From Emticicia soli (GTDB lineage: Bacteria > Bacteroidota > Bacteroidia > Cytophagales > Spirosomataceae): 64,000 nt of DNA. The notes below the pieces were generated by a model. That model had not been told where the DNA came from and did not search any database. It saw nothing but the letters and a program-made list of their open reading frames with translations. Made by a program: the position numbers and the translations under genes. The stretch lies in NCBI RefSeq assembly GCF_037860775.1, contig NZ_JBBEWC010000006.1:1-64000 (forward strand), read 5' to 3'. Shown piece after piece: positions 15,724 to 24,427 of the stretch. Positions within the stretch are counted from its first letter, which is position 1. Every line of letters begins with the position of its first letter.

Positions 15724-17169
15724 ATGCCTACACTCGAACAAGAAGTTACCCAGCGCCTGACAAAGTTTTATATACTTGCCCTGACAGCGGTAGCCGTGCT
15801 TTCGATAACGGGACAAATACTCATTCAGCAGTCGTTGAAAGATACACTCAACGATGCCCACGTGGTAAATATTGCCGGGCGCCAACGTATGCTGAGCCAG
15901 CGTTTATCTAAAATGGCTATTTTGCTGACCAATGCCGACAGGTTTTCGGAAGAGGCTCGTTTCTACCGCCGAGAGTTTGGAGAAACCCTTACGCTCTGGC
16001 GCAAATGCCATGAGGGCTTTGTGAACGAAAATCTGGAGACTGAAAGGCATCTGTTGGTGAAAAACTCGGATAAAATCAACAAGATGCTTCAGGAATTGGA
16101 TCCTATTTTTCTGACAATCAAAAGCAAACTTGAGTTGATTCTGAATAACGAGGAATTTGACAAGAAGCAGGTTTTAGACGATATACTGATAAATGAGCGG
16201 CTTTTTCTGAACAAAATGGATAGCATTGTGTTTCAGTATGATTTGGAGTCGGAGCAGAAAGTAAACAGGGTCAGGAGCATTGAGTTTTTCTTGTTTTTTC
16301 TGACAATCGCCATTCTGATATTAGAGGGCGTGTTGATATTTAAGCCCCTGACCGAGTATATAAAGAAGGTAATAATAATGCTTACCGATTCGGAGCAAGC
16401 ACTGCAACAGAAGAACCTAGAATTGAGCATTTCTAACCAGAAATTGCTAGAAATGCAGAAGAATCTGGTGAAGATTACGGAAGAGAAATATGAGTTGATG
16501 CGCAAAGAAGACAATGTGCGCTCGAGCGCATTAATGGAGGGACAGGAAGAAGAACGCCGCAGGCTTTCAAGGGAGCTACACGATGGCATAGGCCAAATGC
16601 TTACCGGATTAAAACTACACAGCGAAAAGCTAAAGAACATACCATTTGCAGATGATAAACAACGCAAAACCTTTGAACAACATAATAAACTGATTGAAGA
16701 AACCATAGAAGCAACAAGGGTTGTATCGTTCAACCTGATGCCTCCTGTTTTAAGCGACTTCGGCCTATCGGCGGCTATACGCATACTGGCTGAAAATACG
16801 CAACAAGCAAGTGGAATATTAGTGTTGTTTGAAAGCAATTTCGACAAAACAAGGCTTAATAGTAACCTAGAAGTAAACCTATACCGAATAGCGCAGGAAG
16901 CACTCAATAATATACAGAAACACTCGAAAGCCACCGAGGCTAAGGTTGTTTTACAAAAGCATAAAACAGCAGTTGAATTAAGTATAAGTGATAATGGTGT
17001 GGGATTTGAGCAGACAGGCGTAAAAAAAGCAACTATCATCAACAACGGACTATCTAATATGCAAACCCGTGTACACCTGTTGGGTGGACAAATAAAAATA
17101 CAAGCAAAATCAACAAAAGGAACCCTGATAACTGTGAAAATACCGACCCAATATGGCAAACAAAATTAA
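15724..17169 (+). CDS. NarX-like sensor histidine kinase
   Basis: A 481-residue membrane kinase. A transmembrane helix lies at about residues 17-36, followed by a periplasmic type IV pili methyl-accepting/NarX-like sensing helix bundle containing HVVNIAGRQRMLSQRLSK, the counterpart of the NarX P-box region. A second helix lies at about 180-200, then a coiled coil, a HisKA_3 dimerisation box with the phosphorylated histidine in SRELHDGIGQ (about residue 286) and an HATPase domain (NIQKHSKA, DNGVGF, GLSNMQTR). It overlaps the response regulator gene by 17 bp. Its site beside cobA and the nitrate operon points to nitrate or nitrite as the signal, which is inference. Confidence 0.88.
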   Translation: MPTLEQEVTQRLTKFYILALTAVAVLSITGQILIQQSLKDTLNDAHVVNIAGRQRMLSQRLSKMAILLTNADRFSEEARFYRREFGETLTLWRKCHEGFVNENLETERHLLVKNSDKINKMLQELDPIFLTIKSKLELILNNEEFDKKQVLDDILINERLFLNKMDSIVFQYDLESEQKVNRVRSIEFFLFFLTIAILILEGVLIFKPLTEYIKKVIIMLTDSEQALQQKNLELSISNQKLLEMQKNLVKITEEKYELMRKEDNVRSSALMEGQEEERRRLSRELHDGIGQMLTGLKLHSEKLKNIPFADDKQRKTFEQHNKLIEETIEATRVVSFNLMPPVLSDFGLSAAIRILAENTQQASGILVLFESNFDKTRLNSNLEVNLYRIAQEALNNIQKHSKATEAKVVLQKHKTAVELSISDNGVGFEQTGVKKATIINNGLSNMQTRVHLLGGQIKIQAKSTKGTLITVKIPTQYGKQN

Positions 17170-17809
17170 ACTGATGATTGTAGATGACCACGCAGTAGTG
17201 CGCAAAGGCATCATAAATCTTTTGGAAGACGAAGAAAACATTGAGATTGTAGGCGAAGCGGCTGACGGCGTGGAAGCCCTGGAAGGCATCAAAGACCTAA
17301 AACCAACCATTGTGCTGCTCGACCTATCAATGCCCCGCATGACGGGCTTTGAAGTGGCTAAAATTATCTCACAGAAACATCCAAATGTACGGTCACTTAT
17401 TTTCTCGATGCATAACAATCAGGAATACATGGTGCAAGCCGTAGAAAACGGTGCGATGGGCTACTTGTTGAAAGATACCAGCAAAGAAGAAATTCTGAAA
17501 GCCCTTGATACAGTGGCGGCTGGCAACAAATACTTCCCTCCAACGGTTTCAGCCATGATTATCGACGGGCTGCTCAACCAAAAGAAAACCGGAGGCGCAA
17601 GTGCCAAAAAAGAAACTTCGGCTATCACAAACGTATTATCAAAGCAAGAAAAAGTAATACTCAACTACATTGTAGAAGGTCTGAACAGCCAGGAAATATC
17701 AGAAAAACTCCAATTGAGTGTGCGCACGGTTTCAAACCACAGAGCAAATATCTTGCGTAAAACCCAAGTTAAAAATACGGCTGAACTGGTTAGGTTGGCG
17801 GTGGAGTAA
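17153..17809 (+). CDS. NarL/FixJ-family response regulator
   Basis: A 218-residue regulator with an N-terminal receiver domain (acidic pair in MIVDDHA, phosphoacceptor aspartate in VLLDLSMPRMTG near residue 56, lysine in LLKDTSKEEI) and a C-terminal LuxR-type helix-turn-helix at about residues 155-218 (VEGLNSQEISEKLQLSVRTV). It is the cognate partner of the upstream kinase, whose 3' end it overlaps. It probably activates or represses the nitrate genes around it. Candidate sites are the TTAAGTA-N4-TACTCAA palindromes in the window, whose half-site TACTCAA differs by one base from the NarL heptamer TACYYMT. Confidence 0.9.
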   Translation: MANKIKLMIVDDHAVVRKGIINLLEDEENIEIVGEAADGVEALEGIKDLKPTIVLLDLSMPRMTGFEVAKIISQKHPNVRSLIFSMHNNQEYMVQAVENGAMGYLLKDTSKEEILKALDTVAAGNKYFPPTVSAMIIDGLLNQKKTGGASAKKETSAITNVLSKQEKVILNYIVEGLNSQEISEKLQLSVRTVSNHRANILRKTQVKNTAELVRLAVE

Positions 17810-17812
17810 ACC

Positions 17813-19201
17813 CTACCTGAAATTAACCCCAATACGCAAACTATATTTATCCATGTGGTAAGAAAATGCATTTCTGCTTGATTGTTGGCCGTTGATAGCA
17901 TACGCATAAGCGGCCTCTATCCAGAATATCTGGCGGTGATTTACCTGCTTGCTCAAACGATACCCCGTGTAGGCATCAAATACAGGCTTTTCGCTAAAGC
18001 TGCTGCCTGCCTTAAAGCCCAGAATCAAATCGTGCATTGGTCGTATTTTATACATCAGGTCGTTTTGTATTTCAAGCACGTGCCATCGTTTTGATTCGGT
18101 CCTTGAATCATCGATGTTTACGTACCCGAATGTATTGTTATCGAGGCGTATAGTTTGCTGGCGGCCCGTAAATACATTATACTTGAAATTAGACTGGGTT
18201 GAGAAATAACTCAAACCAACTCTATAATTCATTCTTCTGATTTTAAGCGGATACACCGCTCCGGCTTGCACAGCCCAACCTACCCTACCGCCATTATTAG
18301 CCGCATTAAACTGGTTGATAGGCATAGTAGAAATCACCCGATAATAGTTTAACGAGGGCGTAAGCGATACATACAATTCGCTCGGCGCTTTAAAGAAACT
18401 TTCTTTTTTCTCTTCAGGTTTATACTCAGGCTCAGAAGCAATGGCAGTATTAAACGCTATCTCATTATCAAAAACAGCAGGATGCCCCGCCAAAGACGAT
18501 AATCCCGAAAGTCTTTTGTTTTCCTCAGTTTGTGTTGGTTCAACTGCTTCCTTATCACTGGTTTCAGTAGTGTTTAGTGGTATGTGAGTGCTGTTATCAG
18601 AGTTTTCAACAGCTATTTGATTGGCTGATGTGCCATTCGATGATATTTGCGGCTTATCGGTTTTCTGTTTTGTGCCTCTTTGTGTATTTTGTGCTACAAC
18701 TGCTTCGTTTGTACTGTTGAGTTTATTTGAAGCCTTATTTAGCTTTTGTTTATTTACTGTACTTGCAATGCTCGTTTTCTCCTTCTCTTCTACGCCTGCA
18801 TAATCGCTTGTCTTATTCTTATCATTTCCAGCCCTTAGTGCCGCTGTTTCGGCTTGGCTAGTATAATCTCTTCCTAAACCTTCATTGGCTTTCTCAGGCT
18901 CGTTTTTTGTACTTTTCTGCGCCTCTTGGTTTTCTGAATCAGCATTGCGTTTTGATGTATTCTCTTTTTTACCAGCCAAATCTGTTTGCTGATTAGTGCC
19001 GTAAAACTCATACGCCACATAGCCCACCAACGAAAACAACAACAAAGCAGCAGCCAATCCCCAACGCCAAAGTCTGTAAACAGGCGTAGCAGGCGGAAGA
19101 TGTGCCTCTATATTATCCCAAAGGCTATCGTCTGGCATTCTGTCAAAATCATCTGAATGATTCTGGAAGAGTTCTTCTATTTTATCTTTAGGCTTGTTCA
19201 T
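17813..19201 (-). CDS. Anti-sigma-like transmembrane protein with C-terminal outer-membrane-type barrel domain
   Basis: A 462-residue protein directly downstream of an ECF sigma gene. Residues 1 to about 40 are charged and cytosolic (EELFQNHSDDFDRMPDDSLWDNIEAHL), like the sigma-binding part of Bacteroidota anti-sigma factors. One transmembrane helix lies at about 47-66. A low-complexity stretch rich in N, K, S, T, E and A covers about 70-260, and the C-terminal 190 residues have the strand pattern of a porin-like barrel (RRMNYRVGLSYFSTQ, final HMDKYSLRIGVNFR). An inner-membrane anchor linked to a barrel-like domain suggests a periplasm-spanning signalling protein. Exact function is unknown. 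Confidence 0.65.
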   Translation of the reverse strand: MNKPKDKIEELFQNHSDDFDRMPDDSLWDNIEAHLPPATPVYRLWRWGLAAALLLFSLVGYVAYEFYGTNQQTDLAGKKENTSKRNADSENQEAQKSTKNEPEKANEGLGRDYTSQAETAALRAGNDKNKTSDYAGVEEKEKTSIASTVNKQKLNKASNKLNSTNEAVVAQNTQRGTKQKTDKPQISSNGTSANQIAVENSDNSTHIPLNTTETSDKEAVEPTQTEENKRLSGLSSLAGHPAVFDNEIAFNTAIASEPEYKPEEKKESFFKAPSELYVSLTPSLNYYRVISTMPINQFNAANNGGRVGWAVQAGAVYPLKIRRMNYRVGLSYFSTQSNFKYNVFTGRQQTIRLDNNTFGYVNIDDSRTESKRWHVLEIQNDLMYKIRPMHDLILGFKAGSSFSEKPVFDAYTGYRLSKQVNHRQIFWIEAAYAYAINGQQSSRNAFSYHMDKYSLRIGVNFR

Positions 19202-19206
19202 TACTC

Positions 19207-19788
19207 TTAAATATGATTCATTTTTACCGAATTCATCACATTAAAACCCTTTTTTTTTAATTTTTCTTGTATATACTTCTTCGCAAAAAATAATTGCGAT
19301 TTCGATGTCCCCTCGGCAATCTGTAATTGGGCTGCAATTTCGGGGTGCGTGTAGCCTTCCATCACATACATATTAAATACAATTCTGGCCCCGTTGGGTA
19401 ATTCAGCAAGCACAGTGTTCAGTACCTCCATCAGTTCCTTGCTGGTTAATTGGTTCAGAATCTCATCGTGTGTATCAAAAGGCAGCAATACTTCGTCGCT
19501 TAGGTTTTCTACATCGTCAAATGTTACTTTTTTGCGGTAATGATTAATGGCAGTATTCACAATAATTCGCCGCACCCATGCCGACAAATCTTTGGCGTCT
19601 CGCACCTCTTTTATATGCTTAAATACCTTGATTAGTGCTTCCTGAAAAATATCTTCGGCGTCTTCTTTGTTATTTGCATAACGCCAGCAAACGCCAAAAA
19701 AACGACTTTTATATCGCTGATAAAAAGTCGCCTGCGCTTTGCGGTCGTTCTTCAAACAACCTCTGAAAACCTCCTCGTCAGTAAGCAA
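19207..19788 (-). CDS. ECF RNA polymerase sigma factor
   Basis: A 193-residue sigma-70 family protein with region 2 (FYQRYKSRFFGVCWRYANN, then the polymerase-binding DIFQEALIKVFKHI) and region 4 (LAELPNGARIVFNMYVMEG, then the helix-turn-helix around HPEIAAQLQIAEGTSKSQL). It belongs to the Bacteroidota-type ECF group and lies 5 bp upstream of the anti-sigma-like gene, so the two form a regulator pair. The target promoters are unknown; the flanking Ig-like lipoprotein gene could be one. Confidence 0.92.
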   Translation of the reverse strand: MLTDEEVFRGCLKNDRKAQATFYQRYKSRFFGVCWRYANNKEDAEDIFQEALIKVFKHIKEVRDAKDLSAWVRRIIVNTAINHYRKKVTFDDVENLSDEVLLPFDTHDEILNQLTSKELMEVLNTVLAELPNGARIVFNMYVMEGYTHPEIAAQLQIAEGTSKSQLFFAKKYIQEKLKKKGFNVMNSVKMNHI

Positions 19789-19807
19789 ATCTAAATATTC
19801 TTAATAC

Positions 19808-20016
19808 GAACTTGTCTGTTATTATTTTTCACCGAATTATTAGAATTCAAGAAATAAGCGCTCTTTAATTTTTTATAATATAATTTCACAGGGTGCGCAA
19901 AGTAGAGACAGGGCAGTGCCCTGTCTCTACAAAATCAGGCGTTCCAAAGAACGTTTATTTCTTGAATTCTAATAATTCGCTAGTACTAAAATCATAAAAA
20001 AATACTAGACAAGTTC
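19808..20016. repeat. Nested three-level inverted repeat (MITE-like)
   Basis: Outermost arms are GAACTTGTCT (19808-19817) and AGACAAGTTC (20007-20016). Inside them a perfect 25-bp pair lies at 19833-19857 and 19955-19979, each containing AGAATTC. At the centre is a 14-bp-stem hairpin at 19902-19930 around GGGCAGTGCCC. A second copy of the central hairpin is at 31216-31244. No open reading frame is inside. The structure fits a non-autonomous mobile palindrome, but no transposase is present and no target-site duplication was proven. Confidence 0.75.
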
Positions 20017-20032
20017 TAAGTTTAACATATAA

Positions 20033-21013
20033 TCATTTTATCGATACAGAAACTTTAGCCTTTACAAAATCTGTCTGGTTACGATACAATCCATAAGAAA
20101 AAGTATCATCTCCTTTAAACCCTTTATCGGCCTGATACAAAATAATGGGCGTATCGAAACTCGTAGAATCAATGCTTACCTTGCCATGTTGTGGCGGCAA
20201 CACAATTCTGAGCCTTGCCTTGCTGTATAATGAACAAATAACATCGTTCTTCAAAATATCAATCGCTATGTTCGAGCCCTCCACATAATTGGTAATACTC
20301 AAATCATCGTCTTTCAAGCCTGTGGCGCAAGCAGCAGGCTCAACAATCGCCAACTCAACAGGGGCTACCGGATTTTTGTTGTTCGAGATATTTATCCGGT
20401 ACAAAAACATATCGCTGCCTATATAATCTTTTTCGGGTATATAAATAATCGACTGCCCTTGTACGCTTACTATGCCATGCTTTGGCTGTACCTCAATTTG
20501 CACGCCCCCTATGGTGGTACAGGTTTTATCGTTGGCCGTAACATTGAGCGAAATGGGCGTCGATACCTCCACCTCTGCCCTATCGCCAATGGCTCCGGCA
20601 TAGCAAGGTAAATCTTGTATCGAGGGCAGAATCATAATCTCCACTTGTTTATCGATGGTAGCCCCTGCTGAGGTTTTTCCTCTCAAAACCAGATTATCTC
20701 GGTTAACACTGCTTGTACTTGTGAGTTTATAATACACCAAACCATTATCAGTAAATTTTGCCTCGCCATACATGGGTTCTCGCAATATACTAACCTGACT
20801 GGCGTTTTCGAGCCCCTGCAAAGAGGTAGGGTTTATGGTTATGGCCTCGGTGGTTGTATTAAATACATTGTTGGGGTTTTCTACCGGTGCCTGGCTTGCT
20901 TCATCAAATTTCAGGTTATCGCACGCACCCAGCCCAAAAGCAAAAAGCCAGAAACTCAATAGCACTTGTGTTGTGATTGTTTTCTTTAAAAATATATGAA
21001 CACTTTGAAACAT
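20033..21013 (-). CDS. Ig-like/cadherin-like repeat lipoprotein
   Basis: A secreted protein of about 326 residues with a signal peptide ending in GLGAC, a likely lipobox. It contains repeated beta-sandwich units of the bacterial Ig-like type: two clear copies have a leading segment with NVTANDKTC or DILKNDVIC, then HGIVSVQGQSIIYIPEKDYIG or HGKVSIDSTSFDTPIILYQ and a DxFxY motif (GSDMFLYRI, GDDTFSYGL). Such units often support adhesion or large surface proteins. I prefer the start at 21013 (MFQSVHIF); an ATG at 21046 would add 11 residues before the signal peptide. The function is unknown. Confidence 0.7.
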   Translation of the reverse strand: MFQSVHIFLKKTITTQVLLSFWLFAFGLGACDNLKFDEASQAPVENPNNVFNTTTEAITINPTSLQGLENASQVSILREPMYGEAKFTDNGLVYYKLTSTSSVNRDNLVLRGKTSAGATIDKQVEIMILPSIQDLPCYAGAIGDRAEVEVSTPISLNVTANDKTCTTIGGVQIEVQPKHGIVSVQGQSIIYIPEKDYIGSDMFLYRINISNNKNPVAPVELAIVEPAACATGLKDDDLSITNYVEGSNIAIDILKNDVICSLYSKARLRIVLPPQHGKVSIDSTSFDTPIILYQADKGFKGDDTFSYGLYRNQTDFVKAKVSVSIK

Positions 21014-21183
21014 GAAAAACAAGGTCTTTTTTAATGATGACACCAAAAACAGAATTGAGGTTTAAATTTATTTCAACTTTTTTGTAAAAATAGGCCACCT
21101 ATTACATTTATTTATATTTATTCTGCATTAAGTACAATTACCAAAACAGAAGCGTAAAATTTATGATTTTTGCCAAATAAAAA

Positions 21184-21214
21184 TTTGTATATTAGAAATA
21201 CATAAGTATATTTG
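21184..21214 (+). promoter_or_regulatory. Candidate nirB promoter
   Basis: TTTG (21184-21187), 19 bases, then TATATTTG (21207-21214) match the Bacteroidota -33/-7 consensus, with spacing identical to the promoter proposed for the nitrate channel operon. The predicted start is near 21221, giving a leader of about 107 nt. Confidence 0.65.
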
Positions 21215-21222
21215 ACAAGAAA

Positions 21223-21240
21223 TTAAGTATTTATACTCAA
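21223..21240. promoter_or_regulatory. Palindromic operator candidate at nirB
   Basis: TTAAGTA (21223-21229), four bases, then TACTCAA (21234-21240). The same 18-base layout occurs at 15584-15601 between cobA and the NarX-like kinase gene. It sits just downstream of the -7 box, a position where a bound protein could block transcription, unless the real start point lies further downstream. Confidence 0.5.
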
Positions 21241-21262
21241 TTTCTTTAATCAATTAACACCA

Positions 21263-21312
21263 TTTTAGCTCTGTATGGGGGAACGTCTTAGCTAAAAATG
21301 GGCAAACGTAGG
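21263..21312 (+). promoter_or_regulatory. nirB leader hairpin with TGGGGG loop and CAAACGTAGG box
   Basis: TTTTAGCT (21263-21270) pairs perfectly with AGCTAAAA (21290-21297), enclosing a 19-base loop that contains TGGGGG (21276-21281). CAAACGTAGG follows at 21303-21312, 15 bases before the ATG. Both sequence elements recur in the leader of the nitrate channel operon on the other strand. Confidence 0.6.
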
Positions 21313-21327
21313 TAAACATAATTCAAA

Positions 21328-23868
21328 ATGACAAACGGAACTAAACGCCGTATCGTTGTGGTGGGCAACGGTATGGTGGGCTATAAGTTTTGCGAAAAAC
21401 TCATAGCCAAGGCACCTGATTTCTTTCAAATCACTGTATTTGGTGAAGAGCCTCGTCCGGCATACGACCGTGTACACCTCAGTGAATATTTTGCAGGCAA
21501 AACCGCCGACGACCTCACACTCGCGCCGCTTGACTGGTATTTCGACAATCAGATTCAGATTCACCTCTCCGACCCCGTTACACACATCGACCGTGCACGC
21601 AAAACAGTCTTATCGCATCATGGGCTTTCTGTACCTTACGACTACCTGATACTAGCCACAGGCTCTGCGCCTTTTGTGCCGTCGATTCCGGGTATTGAAA
21701 AAGAAGGTGTATTTGTGTATCGCACCATTGAAGACCTTGAAATGATGCAAAGCCATGCTGGCAAAGCCCGTAAAGGTGCTGTAATTGGTGGTGGATTATT
21801 GGGCTTAGAAGCAGGCAAGGCCCTGATAGATTTGGGTCTTGAAGAAATTCACGTGATTGAATTTGCACCTAAACTTATGCCACGGCAGATAGACCAGGCA
21901 GGCTCTGATATGCTCAAAAGCAAATTAGAAGCCCTGGGGCTAAAACTTCATTTATCGAAAAACACACAAGAAATTACAGGCAATGAAGCCATAAAAGGCA
22001 TGAACTTTGCCGATGGCTCGAAACTAGATGTTGATATGCTTGTGATTTCGGCAGGAATTAAACCCCGTGACGAGATAGCCCGCCTAGCGGGTTTAGAAGT
22101 AGGCAGCAGAGGCGGTGTTGTGGTGAACAATCAACTCCAAACATCAGACCCCGATATATTTGCCATTGGCGAATGCGCCTTGCATAATCAGATGATATAC
22201 GGCTTGGTTGCACCGGGTTATGATATGGCCGAAGTGGTAGCAACTAACCTCACAAAAGCATTGGGTGCAGAAGGGAAATCTTTCCTTGCCTTTGATATGT
22301 CGACTAAGCTAAAACTCATTGGGGTTGATGTAGCCAGTTTTGGCAATCCGTTTGTACAAGAGCCCGACTGCCAGACAATTGTTTACGAAAACAAATCGAA
22401 AGGAGTATATAAAAGAATCAATATTTCGACCGATGGAAAAAGCCTGCTTGGTGGTATTCTGATTGGAGATGCCGAGCAATACAATATGCTCTTGCAGACC
22501 ACCATTAACAATCTGGTGATTCCGAAAGACCCCGAAGACCTGATTTTAGGCAGCCGAGGCGGCGAAGCCGACAGCGGTGCAGGTATTATGTCATTACCCG
22601 ATGAAGCCCTTATCTGCTCGTGCGAGGCCATTTCTAAAGGCCGTATCTGTCACGAAATTGTAGAGAATAAAGTTACCACGCTCGACGGCATCAAGAAATG
22701 CACCAAAGCAGGCACTGGCTGCGGCGGTTGCGTGCCTTTGGTAAAAGACCTCATACAAGGCACCATGAAGGCACAGGGGATTTATATCCGAAACATTCTG
22801 TGCGAGCATTTTGATTATACCCGTCAGGAATTATTTAATCTGGTAAAAATCAATAACCTCAGAACTTACGACGAGGTGCTTGACAAATTTGGTAAAGACG
22901 ATGGTTGCGAAGTATGTAAACCAGCCATAGCCTCGATTCTGGCCAGTTTGTGGAACGAAATGATTCTGCAAAAAGATAATGCCACAGCACAAGATTCAAA
23001 CGATAGATTTCTGGCGAATATCCAACGTGGCGGCACTTACTCGGTTGTCCCTCGGATTCCGGGTGGAGAAATAACTCCCGAAAAACTGATTGTGATTGGG
23101 CAGGTAGCACAAAAATATGGGCTTTACACCAAAATTACAGGCGGCCAGCGCATTGATATGTTTGGGGCTCATGTAGGCGACTTACCCCAAATATGGGAAG
23201 AACTCATAGCCGCAGGCTTTGAGAGTGGCCACGCCTACGGAAAATCGCTGAGAACCGTAAAAAGCTGCGTAGGCACTACCTGGTGCCGCTTTGGTGTGCA
23301 AGACTCGGTAAGTTTTGCCATCGAGGTCGAGAACCGCTATAAGGGGCTTCGTTCGCCGCATAAATTAAAATCGGCCGTATCGGGTTGTATCCGTGAGTGC
23401 GCCGAGGCCCAAAGCAAAGATTTTGGCATTATAGCCACCGAAAAAGGCTGGAATTTGTACGTATGTGGCAATGGAGGCTCAAAACCACAACACGCACAAC
23501 TACTAGCTACCGACCTGAGCAGCGAAATGTGTCTGAAATTGATTGACCGTTTTCTGATGTTTTATATCAAAACCGCCGAACCGCTTACCCGCACCGCCAC
23601 ATGGCTCAACAAACTGGAAGGCGGCATAGCTTACCTGAAATCGGTGATAATTGATGATAGCCTGGGCATTTGTGATGATTTAGAGAAAGAAATGCAACTA
23701 CTGGTAGACAATTACCTATGCGAGTGGAAAGAGGCCGTTGAAAAGCCCGAAATACGCAAAAGATTTGTGCATTTTGTAAATGCGCCAGAGGTAAAAGACC
23801 CCAACGTAAAATACGAGCCGCTCAGAGACCAGATAATGGCCACCGACTGGAATAAAGTAAGCGCATAA
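21328..23868 (+). CDS. nirB: Assimilatory nitrite reductase [NAD(P)H], large subunit
   Basis: An 846-residue cytosolic enzyme that reduces nitrite to ammonium. Domain order: FAD/NAD(P)H oxidoreductase (about 1-310; VVVGNGMVGYKF, GGGLLGLEAG, the TSDPDIFAIGEC FAD motif), BFD-type [2Fe-2S] domain (about 430-475; CSCEA and CGGC), a second cysteine pair (CEVCKP), then a sulfite/nitrite reductase half-domain and hemoprotein domain. The siroheme/4Fe-4S cysteines are seen in SCVGTTWCRFG (about 647) and SGCIRECAEAQ (about 686). Length is normal for NirB. nirD follows after 31 bp; cobA supplies the siroheme precursor. Confidence 0.96.
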   Translation: MTNGTKRRIVVVGNGMVGYKFCEKLIAKAPDFFQITVFGEEPRPAYDRVHLSEYFAGKTADDLTLAPLDWYFDNQIQIHLSDPVTHIDRARKTVLSHHGLSVPYDYLILATGSAPFVPSIPGIEKEGVFVYRTIEDLEMMQSHAGKARKGAVIGGGLLGLEAGKALIDLGLEEIHVIEFAPKLMPRQIDQAGSDMLKSKLEALGLKLHLSKNTQEITGNEAIKGMNFADGSKLDVDMLVISAGIKPRDEIARLAGLEVGSRGGVVVNNQLQTSDPDIFAIGECALHNQMIYGLVAPGYDMAEVVATNLTKALGAEGKSFLAFDMSTKLKLIGVDVASFGNPFVQEPDCQTIVYENKSKGVYKRINISTDGKSLLGGILIGDAEQYNMLLQTTINNLVIPKDPEDLILGSRGGEADSGAGIMSLPDEALICSCEAISKGRICHEIVENKVTTLDGIKKCTKAGTGCGGCVPLVKDLIQGTMKAQGIYIRNILCEHFDYTRQELFNLVKINNLRTYDEVLDKFGKDDGCEVCKPAIASILASLWNEMILQKDNATAQDSNDRFLANIQRGGTYSVVPRIPGGEITPEKLIVIGQVAQKYGLYTKITGGQRIDMFGAHVGDLPQIWEELIAAGFESGHAYGKSLRTVKSCVGTTWCRFGVQDSVSFAIEVENRYKGLRSPHKLKSAVSGCIRECAEAQSKDFGIIATEKGWNLYVCGNGGSKPQHAQLLATDLSSEMCLKLIDRFLMFYIKTAEPLTRTATWLNKLEGGIAYLKSVIIDDSLGICDDLEKEMQLLVDNYLCEWKEAVEKPEIRKRFVHFVNAPEVKDPNVKYEPLRDQIMATDWNKVSA

Positions 23869-23899
23869 TCTCATTAACTCATCAAAAAACCGAACAATC

Positions 23900-24274
23900 A
23901 TGGTACTTACAGATACAGCCACAGCAGTGCAATGGAAACAAGCCTGCCGTGTAGAAGACATACCCGAAAACGGTGGTGCTTGCGTGCTGCTTGACGGCGA
24001 ACAAATAGCCATTTATAATTTTGCCCGCCGCAACGAATGGTTTGCAACACAGAACCTTTGTCCGCACAAGCAACAAATGGTACTATCGAGAGGCATGATA
24101 GGCACACAGGGTGGCGAGCCAAAGGTGGCTTGCCCCTTTCATAAAAAAACTTTTTCGCTCGAAACAGGAAAATGTATGGGCGACGAAGACTACCAGATTG
24201 CCACCTATCCCGTAAAAGTAGAAGGCAACTTAATTTTTATTGGCTTGTCAGAAAAAAAATTAACATTTCCATAA
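23900..24274 (+). CDS. nirD: Nitrite reductase [NAD(P)H], small subunit (Rieske-fold)
   Basis: A 124-residue partner of NirB with a Rieske fold. The motif pair LCPHKQQM and ACPFHKKTF keeps the CxH and CxxH ligands of a Rieske [2Fe-2S] cluster, which some characterised NirD proteins lack. It is 31 bp downstream of nirB and surely cotranscribed. The start is the only ATG compatible with the family N-terminus. Whether the cluster is actually formed cannot be told from sequence. Confidence 0.93.
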   Translation: MVLTDTATAVQWKQACRVEDIPENGGACVLLDGEQIAIYNFARRNEWFATQNLCPHKQQMVLSRGMIGTQGGEPKVACPFHKKTFSLETGKCMGDEDYQIATYPVKVEGNLIFIGLSEKKLTFP

Positions 24275-24359
24275 CAGGCTAAGTCACTAATCATAAGGCG
24301 TTTCGGGGGTATGTATGAAAGAAAGCAAAAAAAAATTTAAACTTTTTTTTAAATATTAG

Positions 24360-24390
24360 TTGACACGTATCTCTAAATCGACTACTTTTG
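24360..24390 (+). promoter_or_regulatory. Candidate tRNA-Asn promoter
   Basis: TTG (24360-24362), 20 bases, then TACTTTTG (24383-24390), matching TAnnTTTG. It is 37 bases upstream of the mature tRNA 5' end. Confidence 0.65.
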
Positions 24391-24427
24391 CACCACGATT
24401 TCAGACAAAGGAATCACGGCAAAATAA

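Noticed and set aside
16233..17159. A 308-codon frame on the minus strand inside the kinase gene
   Set aside because: Antisense to a well-supported histidine kinase, with a composition rich in serine, cysteine and phenylalanine typical of a shadow frame.
21223..21240. FNR-type binding box
   Set aside because: FNR sites are TTGAT-N4-ATCAA; here the outer bases are spaced four wider and do not fit.
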